Positions 25,322 to 34,485 of a stretch of DNA of 64,000 nt are shown piece after piece. The first letter of the stretch is position 1. Each line of letters opens with the position of its first letter. The DNA is from a virus. Location: positions 1-64,000 of IMG/VR virus record IMGVR_UViG_3300000956_000011. One strand, written 5' to 3'. The translations under genes were made by a program, and so were the position numbers. The notes under the pieces are model-generated. The model was not told the DNA's origin and did not search any database. It saw nothing but the letters and a program-made list of their open reading frames with translations.

Positions 25322-26185
25322 CTATGCAGTTGTGGCGTCGACCGGACCGACCCAGTTGGATCCGCCGTTGGCGGCCGTCATGGCGCGGACTCGGAACTGG
25401 TAGTTGGTTGCCGTGGTGAGACCAGTAACTGTCGCACCCGTGCTGGTCTCGCCCGTCGTGTTTGCCGGGTCCACCACTGCCCACTCACCGAATTCGGTGC
25501 GCATGCTGACCTGGTAGTTGTCGGCCGCGCTCGCGCCTGCCGCAGCGGTCCACGTGAGCGGAACCGTGGTGGTGGTCTCGGTACCAACGGTGAGGTTGGT
25601 CGGCGGAGCTTGCAGGGTAGGCAACGTACGCGCGGTGCTCGAGATGGCCGATGCCGTCTCGTTGATCTCGATGCTGTACAACAGGTCGTTGATGTCATCG
25701 AGAATCGGCAGACCCTGGCCGGAAGCGCTCGTGATGAAGAACTCGCCGTCAGCGAATTCACCCTCGATAGCTTCGTTGCACCGGCACCGGTACACGACCG
25801 CGTGCAGGTCGCCACCGCTATCCGAAATGACCTGTCCCTCAATCAGGAAGTAGCCGCGAGCGTCGCTGGAACGCTTGTCCAGACGCCACTTCCTGTTGGG
25901 AGCGATGCCGGTCTGCGTGACCGTACCGCCGGTCATGACCTCCCACACACGAAGCTTGTAACCACCAGCTTCGAGTTCCCAGCTGACCGTCGCGCCGGAG
26001 CCGCGAATGGCGACGACACGATCGTCACCGCGCAACTCCTGGAACTCCTCCTCCTCGGAGAAGCTGAAGGTCTGCATGTTGGGCAGGTCGATGACTTCGC
26101 TGCTGAGAACACTTCCTGCCGCATCCGCGTATGGCGTGATCTTGAGGTCACGCATACCGTACGGAAGAGCCGTTGGTGCCGTCAT
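25322..26185 (-). CDS. Major tail protein with C-terminal Ig/FN3 domain
   Basis: The protein has 287 residues. The first 180 residues form a beta-rich tail-tube domain (FSEEEEFQELRGDDRVVAIR, then WELEAGGYKL). Residues 195-287 look like a fibronectin type III module with repeated Thr strands (VPLTWTAAAG, YQFRVRAMT). Such surface modules are common on siphovirus tubes and bind weakly to cell-surface carbohydrates. Two adjacent ATGs are possible; the second (26185) is better spaced from GGAGG. Confidence 0.9.
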   Translation of the reverse strand: MTAPTALPYGMRDLKITPYADAAGSVLSSEVIDLPNMQTFSFSEEEEFQELRGDDRVVAIRGSGATVSWELEAGGYKLRVWEVMTGGTVTQTGIAPNRKWRLDKRSSDARGYFLIEGQVISDSGGDLHAVVYRCRCNEAIEGEFADGEFFITSASGQGLPILDDINDLLYSIEINETASAISSTARTLPTLQAPPTNLTVGTETTTTVPLTWTAAAGASAADNYQVSMRTEFGEWAVVDPANTTGETSTGATVTGLTTATNYQFRVRAMTAANGGSNWVGPVDATTA

Positions 26186-26387
26186 CATCCCTCCTTTGTT
26201 GCATTTCGATTGTCTTGTATTCTCTTGTGCTGAGCAGTTTTCCTGTACTGACTTCGAACCGGTGAAGAATAACCACCCCGGCCCGTTTTCCGCAGTACCG
26301 TGAATGGCAGCGAACTTCGAGGACGTCCGGAGCCACAATCACACCGTGAACCCTAGACGCGCACCGAAGCTCGTGTGCCTGCTCCAT
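26148..26387 (-). CDS. Small Cys-rich Com-like zinc protein
   Basis: The protein has 79 residues with C-x12-14-LEVRCHSRYCG and then VVILHRF, the layout of the small zinc-finger proteins of phages related to Com. Its ATG shares one base with the preceding stop (TGATG), and its 3' end overlaps the start of the major tail protein by 38 bases. Com-type proteins regulate translation of neighbouring genes; that role here is an inference. Confidence 0.72.
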   Translation of the reverse strand: MEQAHELRCASRVHGVIVAPDVLEVRCHSRYCGKRAGVVILHRFEVSTGKLLSTREYKTIEMQQRRDDDGTNGSSVRYA

Positions 26388-26806
26388 CACGGCACCCGGA
26401 AGCCCTGATCTTGACGCAGCACCTGTAGTGCCTGCGGGGTGAAGGCGCTGGCTGGCACCTTGAATCCGCTGGACCGCTCCCAGACCACGGTCGGCATGCC
26501 CTGAACCCCCGCCTGTTGCCATTGCTCAGCGGTGATTTCACGCTTTCCGAATTCACCTTGGTACACCACCATCGGCTCACCAGCTTCCTCGGCCAGCACT
26601 GCATCGTCCTCAGTGTCCGCGAGCTCCGGCGGCTCGTTGCTCCCCGTGTCCGAGATCTGCTCGCCTGCCACACCAGCCTTGAGCGTCTCGCCTAGGGTAG
26701 GCTCTGTTGTGGCGGTCCCGGGGACTGCCCCGCTGCCGGAAGGCTGCACAGAAGGCAGGGGAGGGGCGTCTGCGACGGGAGGCTGTTGCTTCCTCTTGAT
26801 GGTCAT
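26387..26806 (-). CDS. Hypothetical structural-region protein
   Basis: The protein has 139 residues. The first 70 are a disordered Pro/Ser/Thr/Glu stretch after a basic start; the last 60 form a folded part (EPMVVYQGEFGKREITAEQW). AAGGAG precedes the ATG at 26806. Between the tail terminator and major tail genes, it may be a tail-tube or connector accessory. Family unknown. Confidence 0.72.
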   Translation of the reverse strand: MTIKRKQQPPVADAPPLPSVQPSGSGAVPGTATTEPTLGETLKAGVAGEQISDTGSNEPPELADTEDDAVLAEEAGEPMVVYQGEFGKREITAEQWQQAGVQGMPTVVWERSSGFKVPASAFTPQALQVLRQDQGFRVP

Positions 26807-26814
26807 GATTCTCC

Positions 26815-27237
26815 TTACGGTGCAACGAAACTGCGTGCGGCAGTGTTGAAGGTCACGTACTTCACAATGGTGTTGAAGGCGTCGTCGGTCAGGTCCCGGC
26901 TGGTGTCCACCCACGTTCCCGCTGTGAGCGACCAGCCGTCGCTACCGGCCAAGTGCGTCACGTTCTCCATCAATGCTTTGATCTGCTCGATAGCCAGGTC
27001 AATCAGATTGTAGTCCCGACTGATCTCCTTCGGGATGTGAATCCAATAGCTGATGGTGTCGCGACCCGTGACGCCGAAAACCTTCTCTTGAAGATCCACG
27101 TTGATCACAATGAACGGACCGTTTCGGTCGGGAGTATCCAGGGCATTGCTGGCCCACACTCGTGCCTGCGTGAAGCCGAGACCTTGCATGGCCGCGTCTT
27201 CGTAAACCAAGCGCGCGTATGCCTCCCGAGCCGTCAT
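26815..27237 (-). CDS. Tail terminator protein
   Basis: The protein has 140 residues. It begins with a helix (REAYARLVYEDAAMQG) and has strands FIVINVDL and TISYWIHIP, followed by a helix. This and its position after the HK97-gp10-like gene and before the major tail protein fit the tail-terminator family. It would cap the tail tube before joining to the head. Confidence 0.75.
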   Translation of the reverse strand: MTAREAYARLVYEDAAMQGLGFTQARVWASNALDTPDRNGPFIVINVDLQEKVFGVTGRDTISYWIHIPKEISRDYNLIDLAIEQIKALMENVTHLAGSDGWSLTAGTWVDTSRDLTDDAFNTIVKYVTFNTAARSFVAP

Positions 27238-27602
27238 GCTGCTTTCTCCATTCGTGCAAACAACTTGCTAAGCAGTTGCATGACCTCTCGGTTGGCGCGC
27301 AACAGAGCGGGACGAACTATCGCGTACTTGCCGCTGTTAGCCACCTCAAGCCAGATGCCGTAGGAAACGCTGTGACTCAACACGAGCGTCCAAGTGTCAA
27401 CGACGCTGTCGTCTACGGTGGCGAACAATCCATTGCGCGCGTTGGTGGTGCGGTCTGTCCATCGGGCATTGGTACGCATCCAAGTTTCGGAGCGAGCTGC
27501 CTGATACAGCATGGTTGCCCCGATGGCCTTGCGCGCCCTAGTGTCGAAATTCTTCAAATTGTGATCCAGGGCGTCGAGGCGTATCTCAAACTTGCTAGAC
27601 AA
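27234..27602 (-). CDS. HK97 gp10-like neck or tail-completion protein
   Basis: The protein has 122 residues. A long N-terminal helical part (LDALDHNLKNFDTRARKAIG, ending in TWMRTNARWTDRT) with a Gly-Leu-Phe strand pair and a later basic helix match the HK97-gp10/Tp1 pattern. It overlaps the tail terminator by four bases (ATGA). Confidence 0.82.
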   Translation of the reverse strand: MSSKFEIRLDALDHNLKNFDTRARKAIGATMLYQAARSETWMRTNARWTDRTTNARNGLFATVDDSVVDTWTLVLSHSVSYGIWLEVANSGKYAIVRPALLRANREVMQLLSKLFARMEKAA

Positions 27603-28875
27603 TGGAACCCCTCCGCCCGTAGCTCATAATGAGACCCTTGACCTCGTAGCCGTTGTAAGGGATGACCGCATCAACAATGTACTTTTGGCCGTTGGCGTCT
27701 ACCCAGTAATCATTAGGCGCAATGAGCGCGTCCCAGTTCCCCAGCAGGGTCAGGTCGTACTTGCGTTGCGAACCGCCCGAACCGATGCCTGCCCCGGAAG
27801 TAGAGGATTGTGGACGCTCCGTATGGCTCATCGGGATCAATCGGAAGCGCTGCACTGGCCTTTGTGAACCGTCGACCATGCTGACCGCGCCGGAAGCAGT
27901 TCGTTGCTCTGTCTGTGGTGTCAGCGCAATGGCGACGGGGCTGGCCTCAATGAAAGCCAGAGTGTTCCGTCGCTGCATACGCAATTCCATGCTCGTGGTG
28001 ATCCCAGTTCCCGCAACGATCTTTGGCAGCGTCCCGTTCAGTACGGCATTCACTGCTTCTTGATCGCTCACCGTGAACTGCGCGATTGCTCGGGGCAAAG
28101 CCCCACCAAGGGTTGCGGTAGCCAGTGCGGTAGCAGTGGCATCCAGTACGGCACGCGGCATAGCGCCCAGTAGGTCGGCCACGGCCGAGACCGTGGCATC
28201 AGCCGCCATGGTGGCCTTAGGCAGGGTCCCGGCCAAGGTAGCCGTTTCTGTGCCGGGTAGATCAGGCCCCGCGACCCAGTCCACCGCAGTGCTGCCCGCG
28301 TTCAGATGGCGCGCGTTGCCGCTGATGTCCAGTAGGTCGCTGATCAGAGGCCAGTCAGCCCACGCGGCAAGGACAGCGGTCGGGCTGGCCCATTCTGCTT
28401 CCATCTGCGCTTGCGTGAGCTCGCTCGGGAGCACCCGCCAATACGCCAACGTGCCAACGAGATTTTCACTGGCGTCGGAATTATCTCTACCACCTAATGT
28501 GATGCCGCCCGGAGTGTTCGTGGATACCGTGCCAGAATCAACTTCAACCGTGCCTTCGGGAGTAGCCGCATACACCTTGCCGGTAGTGCCACTACAGGTG
28601 AATCCAACCCGACGCCATTCCGTAGCAACGAAGTTCGTAGAACTGCTGACAGAACCGCCACCGGTGAAATAGTTCGGCCCGGTCAGACCATCGTTGCCAG
28701 TGGCGAAGGTGGCTACCGTCCCGAGGGCTGCGGTCCAGACACGGGCGAGAGTGGCTGAAGCGTTGGTGTCGGTGTCAACGCGCGCCCATCCGAGAATCGT
28801 GAGACCAGTCGCGGGGTCTGGGACAGAATCAGAACGACTGACCCTGTCCGATGCTTGCCCGAACTGCGCTGCCAC
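27595..28875 (-). CDS. LamG-like domain joined to head-closure protein
   Basis: The protein has 426 residues from a GTG at 28875 with AGGAGG upstream. Residues 1-205 look like a LamG/concanavalin jelly roll (TILGWARVD, VGTLAYWRVL). Residues 215-290 carry four repeats of L-x-G-x-[LM]-P-[KR]. The last 131 residues, from Met 296 (27990), resemble a head-closure protein (RRNTLAFIEA, then a Val-Ile-Pro strand end). There is no stop or strong ribosome-binding site at the junction. A fusion, or an internal start yielding a free closure protein, are both possible. Confidence 0.78.
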   Translation of the reverse strand: MAAQFGQASDRVSRSDSVPDPATGLTILGWARVDTDTNASATLARVWTAALGTVATFATGNDGLTGPNYFTGGGSVSSSTNFVATEWRRVGFTCSGTTGKVYAATPEGTVEVDSGTVSTNTPGGITLGGRDNSDASENLVGTLAYWRVLPSELTQAQMEAEWASPTAVLAAWADWPLISDLLDISGNARHLNAGSTAVDWVAGPDLPGTETATLAGTLPKATMAADATVSAVADLLGAMPRAVLDATATALATATLGGALPRAIAQFTVSDQEAVNAVLNGTLPKIVAGTGITTSMELRMQRRNTLAFIEASPVAIALTPQTEQRTASGAVSMVDGSQRPVQRFRLIPMSHTERPQSSTSGAGIGSGGSQRKYDLTLLGNWDALIAPNDYWVDANGQKYIVDAVIPYNGYEVKGLIMSYGRRGSIV

Positions 28876-28883
28876 GACCCCTC

Positions 28884-29300
28884 CTATGCAGGCTGCGTGA
28901 ACGTACCGGCCGTCAGATTGACGTCCAGGCCGACGCTGACTGTAGTGGTGGACATTTCGATGTCTTCGCCGCTGCCTTCTGCGCCACACGAACCGTCGGT
29001 GACCGTGTTGCCGTCGCTGTCGGCACCGCGCCACCACGTAGCCGTTCCGGCGGCCACGCCTTCCGCTGCCAGGGGCAAACCGGCCAGACTGGCTACACCT
29101 GCCGTCGGGGACCCCAGCGCGGTAGTGGCCAATGTGAACGTGAGAAGGAGGGTGTTGCCTCCGCCTGGTGCGGTGTTCGCGTTTGCTGGCCGTGTACCGC
29201 TGTACACCTTGATCGTGCCTCCAGCGGCTCCAGCGTCCAATCGCGCGCCCAGATTCGTTACCTGTGCGTTCTGGGTGGCTGTGGAATACCCGAGCGTCAT
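28884..29300 (-). CDS. Small structural protein, probably beta-rich
   Basis: The protein has 138 residues, Ala/Thr/Gly-rich and strand-like (TLLLTFTLATTALG). Between the beta-helix and LamG genes, it is probably part of the same surface structure. It ends eight bases before the LamG gene. No family was recognised. Confidence 0.75.
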   Translation of the reverse strand: MTLGYSTATQNAQVTNLGARLDAGAAGGTIKVYSGTRPANANTAPGGGNTLLLTFTLATTALGSPTAGVASLAGLPLAAEGVAAGTATWWRGADSDGNTVTDGSCGAEGSGEDIEMSTTTVSVGLDVNLTAGTFTQPA

Positions 29301-29310
29301 TTCATTTCTC

Positions 29311-31914
29311 CTAGGCTGCGCGAAGCGCGACGACGGGGCTGGTTACTTGGTAATTGCTGACCGTTGGGAAGGTAGAGGGCAACGCACCGGAAACCCCAGT
29401 ACCTATCAGGCCTGTGTACGCGTTTGAGACCGCGCCACTGAGCGCTCCCCCACCGCACGGCTCTAGCTGCCCGTTACCGCCTTGCAGGCTTGGCGCTCCG
29501 CCCTGCGCCACCGCCACGAGCCAGTACAACCCAGCCGAGAGCGCTTGGGATACGGTCAGTTCCTTGGCACCTGTGGTTGTAGAGTCAATCGTGCTACCAG
29601 GTGCAAGCAGCAACGCGCCGGGGCTGCCCTTCCCATTGTCGCGATAAATACCCAGCCGGACCGCTGTCGCAGCCACTGCGGTGAGCACGGTCACGCCCAT
29701 GCGATCAATCGCACCATCCACCCCCATCCAGAAGGGATGGGCGAAGGCTGTTCCGTCCACCATGGCCAACGTAGCCCGACTCGCGAACGGAGCTGTGTAG
29801 TAACGCGTGGCCGTGAACAATTTCGCGGCTGCCGGGAATCCGACGCTCCAGGCTGCGCCCGTGGCTGCGGAGAAGGGGGAGATAAGGGTTCCGTCGGCGA
29901 CCCGGATGTTGTTGTCCTTCTGTTCCCCATTGACCACCGAGGTCGCTAGTGAAGTGTCTAGTCCACCGCCGATGAAGTGCGTTACTCGGTCATCGACAAT
30001 TTGGTTTCGGGAAACCTTGACGTCCTCATAGGATCCGACCAAGAGCATAGCGGACTTGAAGTTAGCCCCGAAGTTCGGAGAGTTACCTTCGCCGGGGTTG
30101 ATGATCCAGTTACGCGTGAAAGAAAAACGCTTGGACGGCCCCGAGTTCGGATTGATGTAAAAACCCGCTGCCGGAGGGCGCTCGATGATGTTGTCAGAAA
30201 AGTCTACGTTGACGTCCGAACCAGAGACCAACTGGTAAACACTGGTGTTGTCCGGGTTTACCGACCACGCGCTCGTCACGGTGATGACGGAGTTCGTCCC
30301 GATAGTATTGGATGCGATGGTGCGCTCCTGGCCCGATCCAGTGCCAGAAGTAATCTTGACAATTCCACCGACCATAGATCCGATGAGGTTGGTGGTCGTC
30401 GTGATGGTTGTACTCGTCCCCGCCGAGGCCGTTCCCGTCGCACCGGTAACTCGATACCACTGAATACCGGCCGACACATTGTCCGAAGCTGTCGGAACAG
30501 TGGTGAAGGCTTTGTAACGAATGATGTTTCCCCGAATGAAAACATTGTGAACAGGCAACGACGAGCCCACGTCCAGCGAAATGCCGCATCGGTACGAAGG
30601 CACCGCAGCCCATTGGTCAATGTCGATCTCGAGGGTGTTGCCTTGAATTACGAAGTCCTCCATGCCGTAGCCGGAGGTGTTGTTGGTGTAGACCCGCGAC
30701 CAAATGACGATGCCGGTACCAAGACCACGCCCGACATTACCGACAACTGAGCCACCGATGCTGGATGCCGAAACTCCGGTTACGTTGAGGAAGCAGAAGA
30801 AGTTCTCAATGCGGTTTCCGCGAACGGTTTGAATACCACCGTGCGTCTCAATTGCGGTCGTTGCGGAGATACCGCCACCAACGAAAGTGTTCCCGGTGAT
30901 ATCCACCTTGCTGCCGTGTGTGTACACCGCCGAGTGGTCATGCTTGGGAGAGTTGGCTCCGACATTATCGAAAACGCAATGGCGAACGGAAACGTGCTGA
31001 ACGGCCGAGCCATTCGCGTAGATGGTGTTGATGTTGTCGGTGTTCGTGAATCGGCAGTTTTCTACGACCAGTCGCTGGCCCACCTGCCAACGCAGAACGA
31101 ACCGAGGCTGCCCCGTGAACTGGTTGATGTTCGAAACAACATTGTTCGTGGAGTTCTGGTCGAATGTCAGGTCGCGAATGGTCAAACCGCTCAGGTCCGT
31201 CGTACCAAGCGCTGTATTGTCGGAGACCATAGCCGTGTAATCCCCGACGCTGTTGGCCAGTTTGATCGTGGTGGACCCTCGCCCCGCTCCGCGCAGTGTG
31301 ACACCGGTCTTCGTCAGGCGCAGGGCAAGCTTGTTGACGTTGTCCCCATTCGCAATACTGACGAGATAAGTCCCGGTTGGGAAGTAGACCGTTCCGCCTC
31401 CGGCCGGTACTGCGTCCAGCGCTGCCTGAATGGCGACCGTGTCATCAGTGCCGCCATTACCAACCGCGCCATAGTCTTTGACGTTGAGAAATAGATCACC
31501 TTCCGCGACCTTCGCGTCTAGCGTGGTCTGCAGGCTGGTGACGTTGGCGATCGTGTGCGTGTGCCCCGTGTCGGACTTACCCGACAGCGCAGTGGTCAAT
31601 CCCGTGACGTCTGCCTGCGCGTGATTGTGTGGTGCGTCTGGATCCAGTGGATGCCCGGAGACCACAATGGTCAGCGGGTCCTGCCCGCCAGACACTTCCA
31701 GGATGTACGTTCCTGGATCGGCGTAAAAGGCCAGGTTTCCTCGGCTGTCGGTATTGATGGGATTCGGAACGGTCGTGGCTTTGGTCTGATCTGTGTACAA
31801 AGTGGCCAGAGTCCCGCCTGGCGACACCTTCACAGACACAGGGGTGTTCCGAGCTGGCGCATTGCTCGTAGACCAGAAGATGGCTTCCGGACCCCAGTAC
31901 CCTGCGTACGTCAT
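29311..31914 (-). CDS. Beta-helix tailspike or surface fibre
   Basis: The protein has 867 residues. An attachment region (1-95) is followed by an HNHAQADVTGL linker repeated as HTHTIANVTSL, then a pectate-lyase-3-like beta helix from about 145 (DYGAVGNGGTDDTVAI, then PAGGGTVYFPTGTY). Many Asn/Asp coils follow, and a C-terminal jelly roll with a GGGALSG loop. Such spikes bind or cleave polysaccharide. It lies between the head-tail adaptor and closure genes rather than with the tail fibres, which is unusual. Confidence 0.88.
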   Translation of the reverse strand: MTYAGYWGPEAIFWSTSNAPARNTPVSVKVSPGGTLATLYTDQTKATTVPNPINTDSRGNLAFYADPGTYILEVSGGQDPLTIVVSGHPLDPDAPHNHAQADVTGLTTALSGKSDTGHTHTIANVTSLQTTLDAKVAEGDLFLNVKDYGAVGNGGTDDTVAIQAALDAVPAGGGTVYFPTGTYLVSIANGDNVNKLALRLTKTGVTLRGAGRGSTTIKLANSVGDYTAMVSDNTALGTTDLSGLTIRDLTFDQNSTNNVVSNINQFTGQPRFVLRWQVGQRLVVENCRFTNTDNINTIYANGSAVQHVSVRHCVFDNVGANSPKHDHSAVYTHGSKVDITGNTFVGGGISATTAIETHGGIQTVRGNRIENFFCFLNVTGVSASSIGGSVVGNVGRGLGTGIVIWSRVYTNNTSGYGMEDFVIQGNTLEIDIDQWAAVPSYRCGISLDVGSSLPVHNVFIRGNIIRYKAFTTVPTASDNVSAGIQWYRVTGATGTASAGTSTTITTTTNLIGSMVGGIVKITSGTGSGQERTIASNTIGTNSVITVTSAWSVNPDNTSVYQLVSGSDVNVDFSDNIIERPPAAGFYINPNSGPSKRFSFTRNWIINPGEGNSPNFGANFKSAMLLVGSYEDVKVSRNQIVDDRVTHFIGGGLDTSLATSVVNGEQKDNNIRVADGTLISPFSAATGAAWSVGFPAAAKLFTATRYYTAPFASRATLAMVDGTAFAHPFWMGVDGAIDRMGVTVLTAVAATAVRLGIYRDNGKGSPGALLLAPGSTIDSTTTGAKELTVSQALSAGLYWLVAVAQGGAPSLQGGNGQLEPCGGGALSGAVSNAYTGLIGTGVSGALPSTFPTVSNYQVTSPVVALRAA

Positions 31915-31915
31915 C

Positions 31916-32260
31916 TCAGGCTTCCCTCACTGGCCGAACAATGCGGGTGCTGCGGGGGTAGCTGGAGGTGGTTTCAATTCCAGCGCTGACTTCTTTGAAA
32001 AGCTTCGCCATTGTGACAGCGTGATCGAAGGCTTGCTGCATGGCGCGCGAGCTACCCGACTCACTGGTCTGAACCAGTTCCCAGGTTGCCGCTGCCTTCT
32101 GTTCCCACAGTTCCCCAGCCAATCCGCGAAGATTGTACGAGCCGTCGGTGAGAAAAGCTTCGGCCGCCGCGAGCAGAATAAGATCCGTGTATCCGTTCGA
32201 ATCATTTGGCTCAGAAATCATGCGCCGAACCTGCGCCAGTTGATCCGCCGTCAGTGCCAC
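31916..32260 (-). CDS. Head-tail adaptor (gp6/Ad1-like)
   Basis: The protein has 114 residues from a GTG at 32260. It is a helical bundle (TADQLAQVRRMI, then GYTDLILLAAAEAFL) like the small adaptors that dock under the portal. It follows the capsid genes, where the adaptor is usually found. Confidence 0.72.
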   Translation of the reverse strand: MALTADQLAQVRRMISEPNDSNGYTDLILLAAAEAFLTDGSYNLRGLAGELWEQKAAATWELVQTSESGSSRAMQQAFDHAVTMAKLFKEVSAGIETTSSYPRSTRIVRPVREA

Positions 32261-32280
32261 GATGCTTCCCTTTCTAGGAA

Positions 32281-32326
32281 CCGAGGAGAGGATCAGCCCC
32301 GCACGCCAAGCCAACCCTCCCCTCGG
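32281..32326 (-). terminator. Possible internal attenuator hairpin
   Basis: CCGAGGAGAGG (32281-32291) pairs with CCTCCCCTCGG (32316-32326) with one mismatch. It lies just past the stop of the SAP-like gene and could lower expression of the genes after the capsid. Confidence 0.4.
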
Positions 32327-32332
32327 AAATTG

Positions 32333-32788
32333 CTACTCGTCAGCCGCTTCGTCGTCGTCCTGAAGCATCTTGACGAGATCGTCCTTACGGGCGTCGTTGG
32401 CATAACTGACGTCCGCGACCGCCACACTGTCACCGGCGGCCTCGTAGTCCGCGCGTCGCTTGTCCAGCTCTTCCTTGAGCTGCGGCACGGTGAGCTTGGT
32501 GTAGTCCACCGCCTTCGGCTCGTCCGGCGTCACCGCTTCCTGTTGCGGCTCCGAGGTTTCCTCGGTCACCCCGACGCCCAACTGGCTCGCGATCTTGTCG
32601 AAGGCGTCCGAGTTGCGCAACTGCTTGCGCGGAACCTGCGCGCGGATGCCCCGGGCCGACGGCAAGTTCGGCTCCGGGAGTTTGAGATTGCGCGCGTTTT
32701 CCCGTAGGGCGTCCCACATGTCGCGGTCCACGAGGTAACGCAGCTCGTCCTCGTCGAGCCTCTTCGTGAGGTCGATTTCTCGGCTCAT
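32333..32788 (-). CDS. Capsid-adjacent protein with C-terminal SAP/Rho-N-like motif
   Basis: The protein has 151 residues. The last 55 residues (LTVPQLKEELDKR, later YANDARKDDLVKML) match the small helix-extended-helix motif common in phage genes next to the capsid. An acidic tail ends the protein. The ATG at 32788 overlaps the capsid stop (TGATG). Confidence 0.78.
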   Translation of the reverse strand: MSREIDLTKRLDEDELRYLVDRDMWDALRENARNLKLPEPNLPSARGIRAQVPRKQLRNSDAFDKIASQLGVGVTEETSEPQQEAVTPDEPKAVDYTKLTVPQLKEELDKRRADYEAAGDSVAVADVSYANDARKDDLVKMLQDDDEAADE

Positions 32789-34065
32789 CACGGCTCCTCG
32801 TCGTACTCGGTGGGCTGCGTGTACGTGCCCGACGCGGTCAGCTGGAGCACCGCTCCCGCACCGCGCTTGCGAACACCCGTGCCGACGCCGCGCTGGTAAT
32901 AGGCCTCGGTGAGCGGGTAGTCGCTGTCCCGACCCTTGACCAGCCGCAGACCGCGCAGTGCGGGATTCGCGTGCTGCCGGATGCCGACGGGGTTGTTGAC
33001 GGACTCCTCACCGCCCGTGGCGAAGGCCACGAGGTACTTCGGCGGGATGTAGTCTTCCTGGATGATGGTGAACTCGCCGTACCGGCCGATGACCTCCATG
33101 CCCGCCATGTTCGAGGGCGGTGCCTGCTGACCGGCTGGGAGAACGTAGTCACGCGGGATCAGGAATGCCGGAGTGCCCTGCGCGGGAATGAAGTCCCACT
33201 TGGCCGTTCCGCCGTTCTGCGTGGACTTGAACGTCCGGATGATGTCGCCCTGCTCCTTGTTGACCATCAGGATCAGGTTGTACCCGTTGGAACCCTTGTA
33301 ACCGTGCTCGGTGAGCTTGAGCTCCAGCCCATCCAGGTCGCCGCTGTCCACCGTTGTCGCGCCGGACGTGTAGTAGTGCGTGTGCGTACCGGCGAACGTG
33401 TTCGTGCGGTACGTCGGCGGGACCTGCCCGTCCGCGTTCCAGAACGCGTAGACGTTGTACGGCTTCTTGCGGATGACGGCCTCGCGGTTGGCCGGATTGA
33501 ACAGCGTCCACATGACCAGCTGGAACATGAGGATGCTGTCGGCCTCGAGTGCCTGCGTTGCGATGGCGTCGATCTGGGCCGCCGGAGCGTCGGCGAGGAA
33601 TTCCCACGTGAATCGCGCACCGAGGTCGTACCAGTTGAAGTCGTAACCGAAGAACTCGATCTCTCCGGCCGGACGGTACGAACGCGGCACACCGTATTCC
33701 GACGCTCGCTCGAACCGCGCGTCGCTGTCCGCAGTGGCGATTCCCTCGACCGGGTCCGTGACGAACCAGCTGAGGAAGTTGATGAGCGGCTCCCGCTCCC
33801 GGTTCCGCAGCGCGACCGCCTGCTGATAGGCGGACCACAGTTCGTTGGTGTCCACCCCATCGATGGTCTGCTCGATGACGTCGGCGGCCTCGTTGAAGCC
33901 CTGGTCGCCACCACCAAGAGCCAGCGCCAGCCCCAGCTTCTTGTAGAAGCTGCGCGCCAGCACATTCCGGGTGATGGTGCCGTCCGGAGAAATGGTCGGC
34001 GCAGTGGACCAGGTACCCCACGGCAGAACGATTCGCTGGTCGCGAACGATCAGAGGACTCTTCAT
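32788..34065 (-). CDS. Major capsid protein
   Basis: The protein has 425 residues from the ATG at 34065 (a GTG at 34074 is the alternative). It has an HK97-type layout without an obvious N-terminal delta domain: a long helix at about 65-100 (FNEAADVIEQTIDGVD), a central domain rich in Tyr/Trp (EFFGYDFNWYDLGARF) and a C-terminal part with loops. A separate scaffold gene lies upstream, consistent with this. The order scaffold, decoration, capsid is typical. Confidence 0.9.
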   Translation of the reverse strand: MKSPLIVRDQRIVLPWGTWSTAPTISPDGTITRNVLARSFYKKLGLALALGGGDQGFNEAADVIEQTIDGVDTNELWSAYQQAVALRNREREPLINFLSWFVTDPVEGIATADSDARFERASEYGVPRSYRPAGEIEFFGYDFNWYDLGARFTWEFLADAPAAQIDAIATQALEADSILMFQLVMWTLFNPANREAVIRKKPYNVYAFWNADGQVPPTYRTNTFAGTHTHYYTSGATTVDSGDLDGLELKLTEHGYKGSNGYNLILMVNKEQGDIIRTFKSTQNGGTAKWDFIPAQGTPAFLIPRDYVLPAGQQAPPSNMAGMEVIGRYGEFTIIQEDYIPPKYLVAFATGGEESVNNPVGIRQHANPALRGLRLVKGRDSDYPLTEAYYQRGVGTGVRKRGAGAVLQLTASGTYTQPTEYDEEP

Positions 34066-34070
34066 GTTGG

Positions 34071-34472
34071 TCACGCTCCCGCCGTGGTCGACTGAGCCAT
34101 GCGCACGACCAGGCGGTCGATTTCGACCATGTGCCCGACGTACACGTTGTTCGTGGCGGTCAGTGTGAGCGTGCCTGCGTTGGTGGTACCGAGCGCATAG
34201 ACGTTGCTGCCCGCTGCGAGCGTACCCGCCACGTCGTCGTCCACGACGTCCAGGATTTCACCCTGCGTCATGATGTCCACGGGGTGCCCCGCCTTGCGCG
34301 CCATGCCGAGAGCCACGACGCCCTTCAGGCCGATGCCTCCTGCCGGGTTGCCCTTGATGACGCGGCCGTTCGCGTTCAGCGTCACCGCGATGATCTTTCC
34401 CACATCGGCGTCGAGCCAATCGGCGTTGAGCCGGGCTCGGAACCCAATGTGCACCTGGTCGAAACGTGCCAC
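34071..34472 (-). CDS. Head decoration protein (DUF2190-like)
   Basis: The protein has 133 residues, almost all short beta strands with Gly turns (GGIGLKGVVALGMARKAG, VYALGTTNAGTLT). This is the look of DUF2190-type or lambda D-like proteins that cap capsid threefold positions. A GTG start is used, and the stop overlaps the capsid region by four bases. Confidence 0.75.
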   Translation of the reverse strand: MARFDQVHIGFRARLNADWLDADVGKIIAVTLNANGRVIKGNPAGGIGLKGVVALGMARKAGHPVDIMTQGEILDVVDDDVAGTLAAGSNVYALGTTNAGTLTLTATNNVYVGHMVEIDRLVVRMAQSTTAGA

Positions 34473-34485
34473 GGTTCAGTCCTTT

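Noticed and set aside
24722-26233. Plus-strand frame of 503 codons opposite tail genes
   Set aside because: It is antisense to the major tail protein and tail chaperone, both strongly supported by position and content.
27595-29037. 480-codon version of the LamG gene
   Set aside because: The first 54 codons overlap the 138-residue gene in another frame and are Arg/His-rich, as shadow frames are. The GTG at 28875 has a strong ribosome-binding site.
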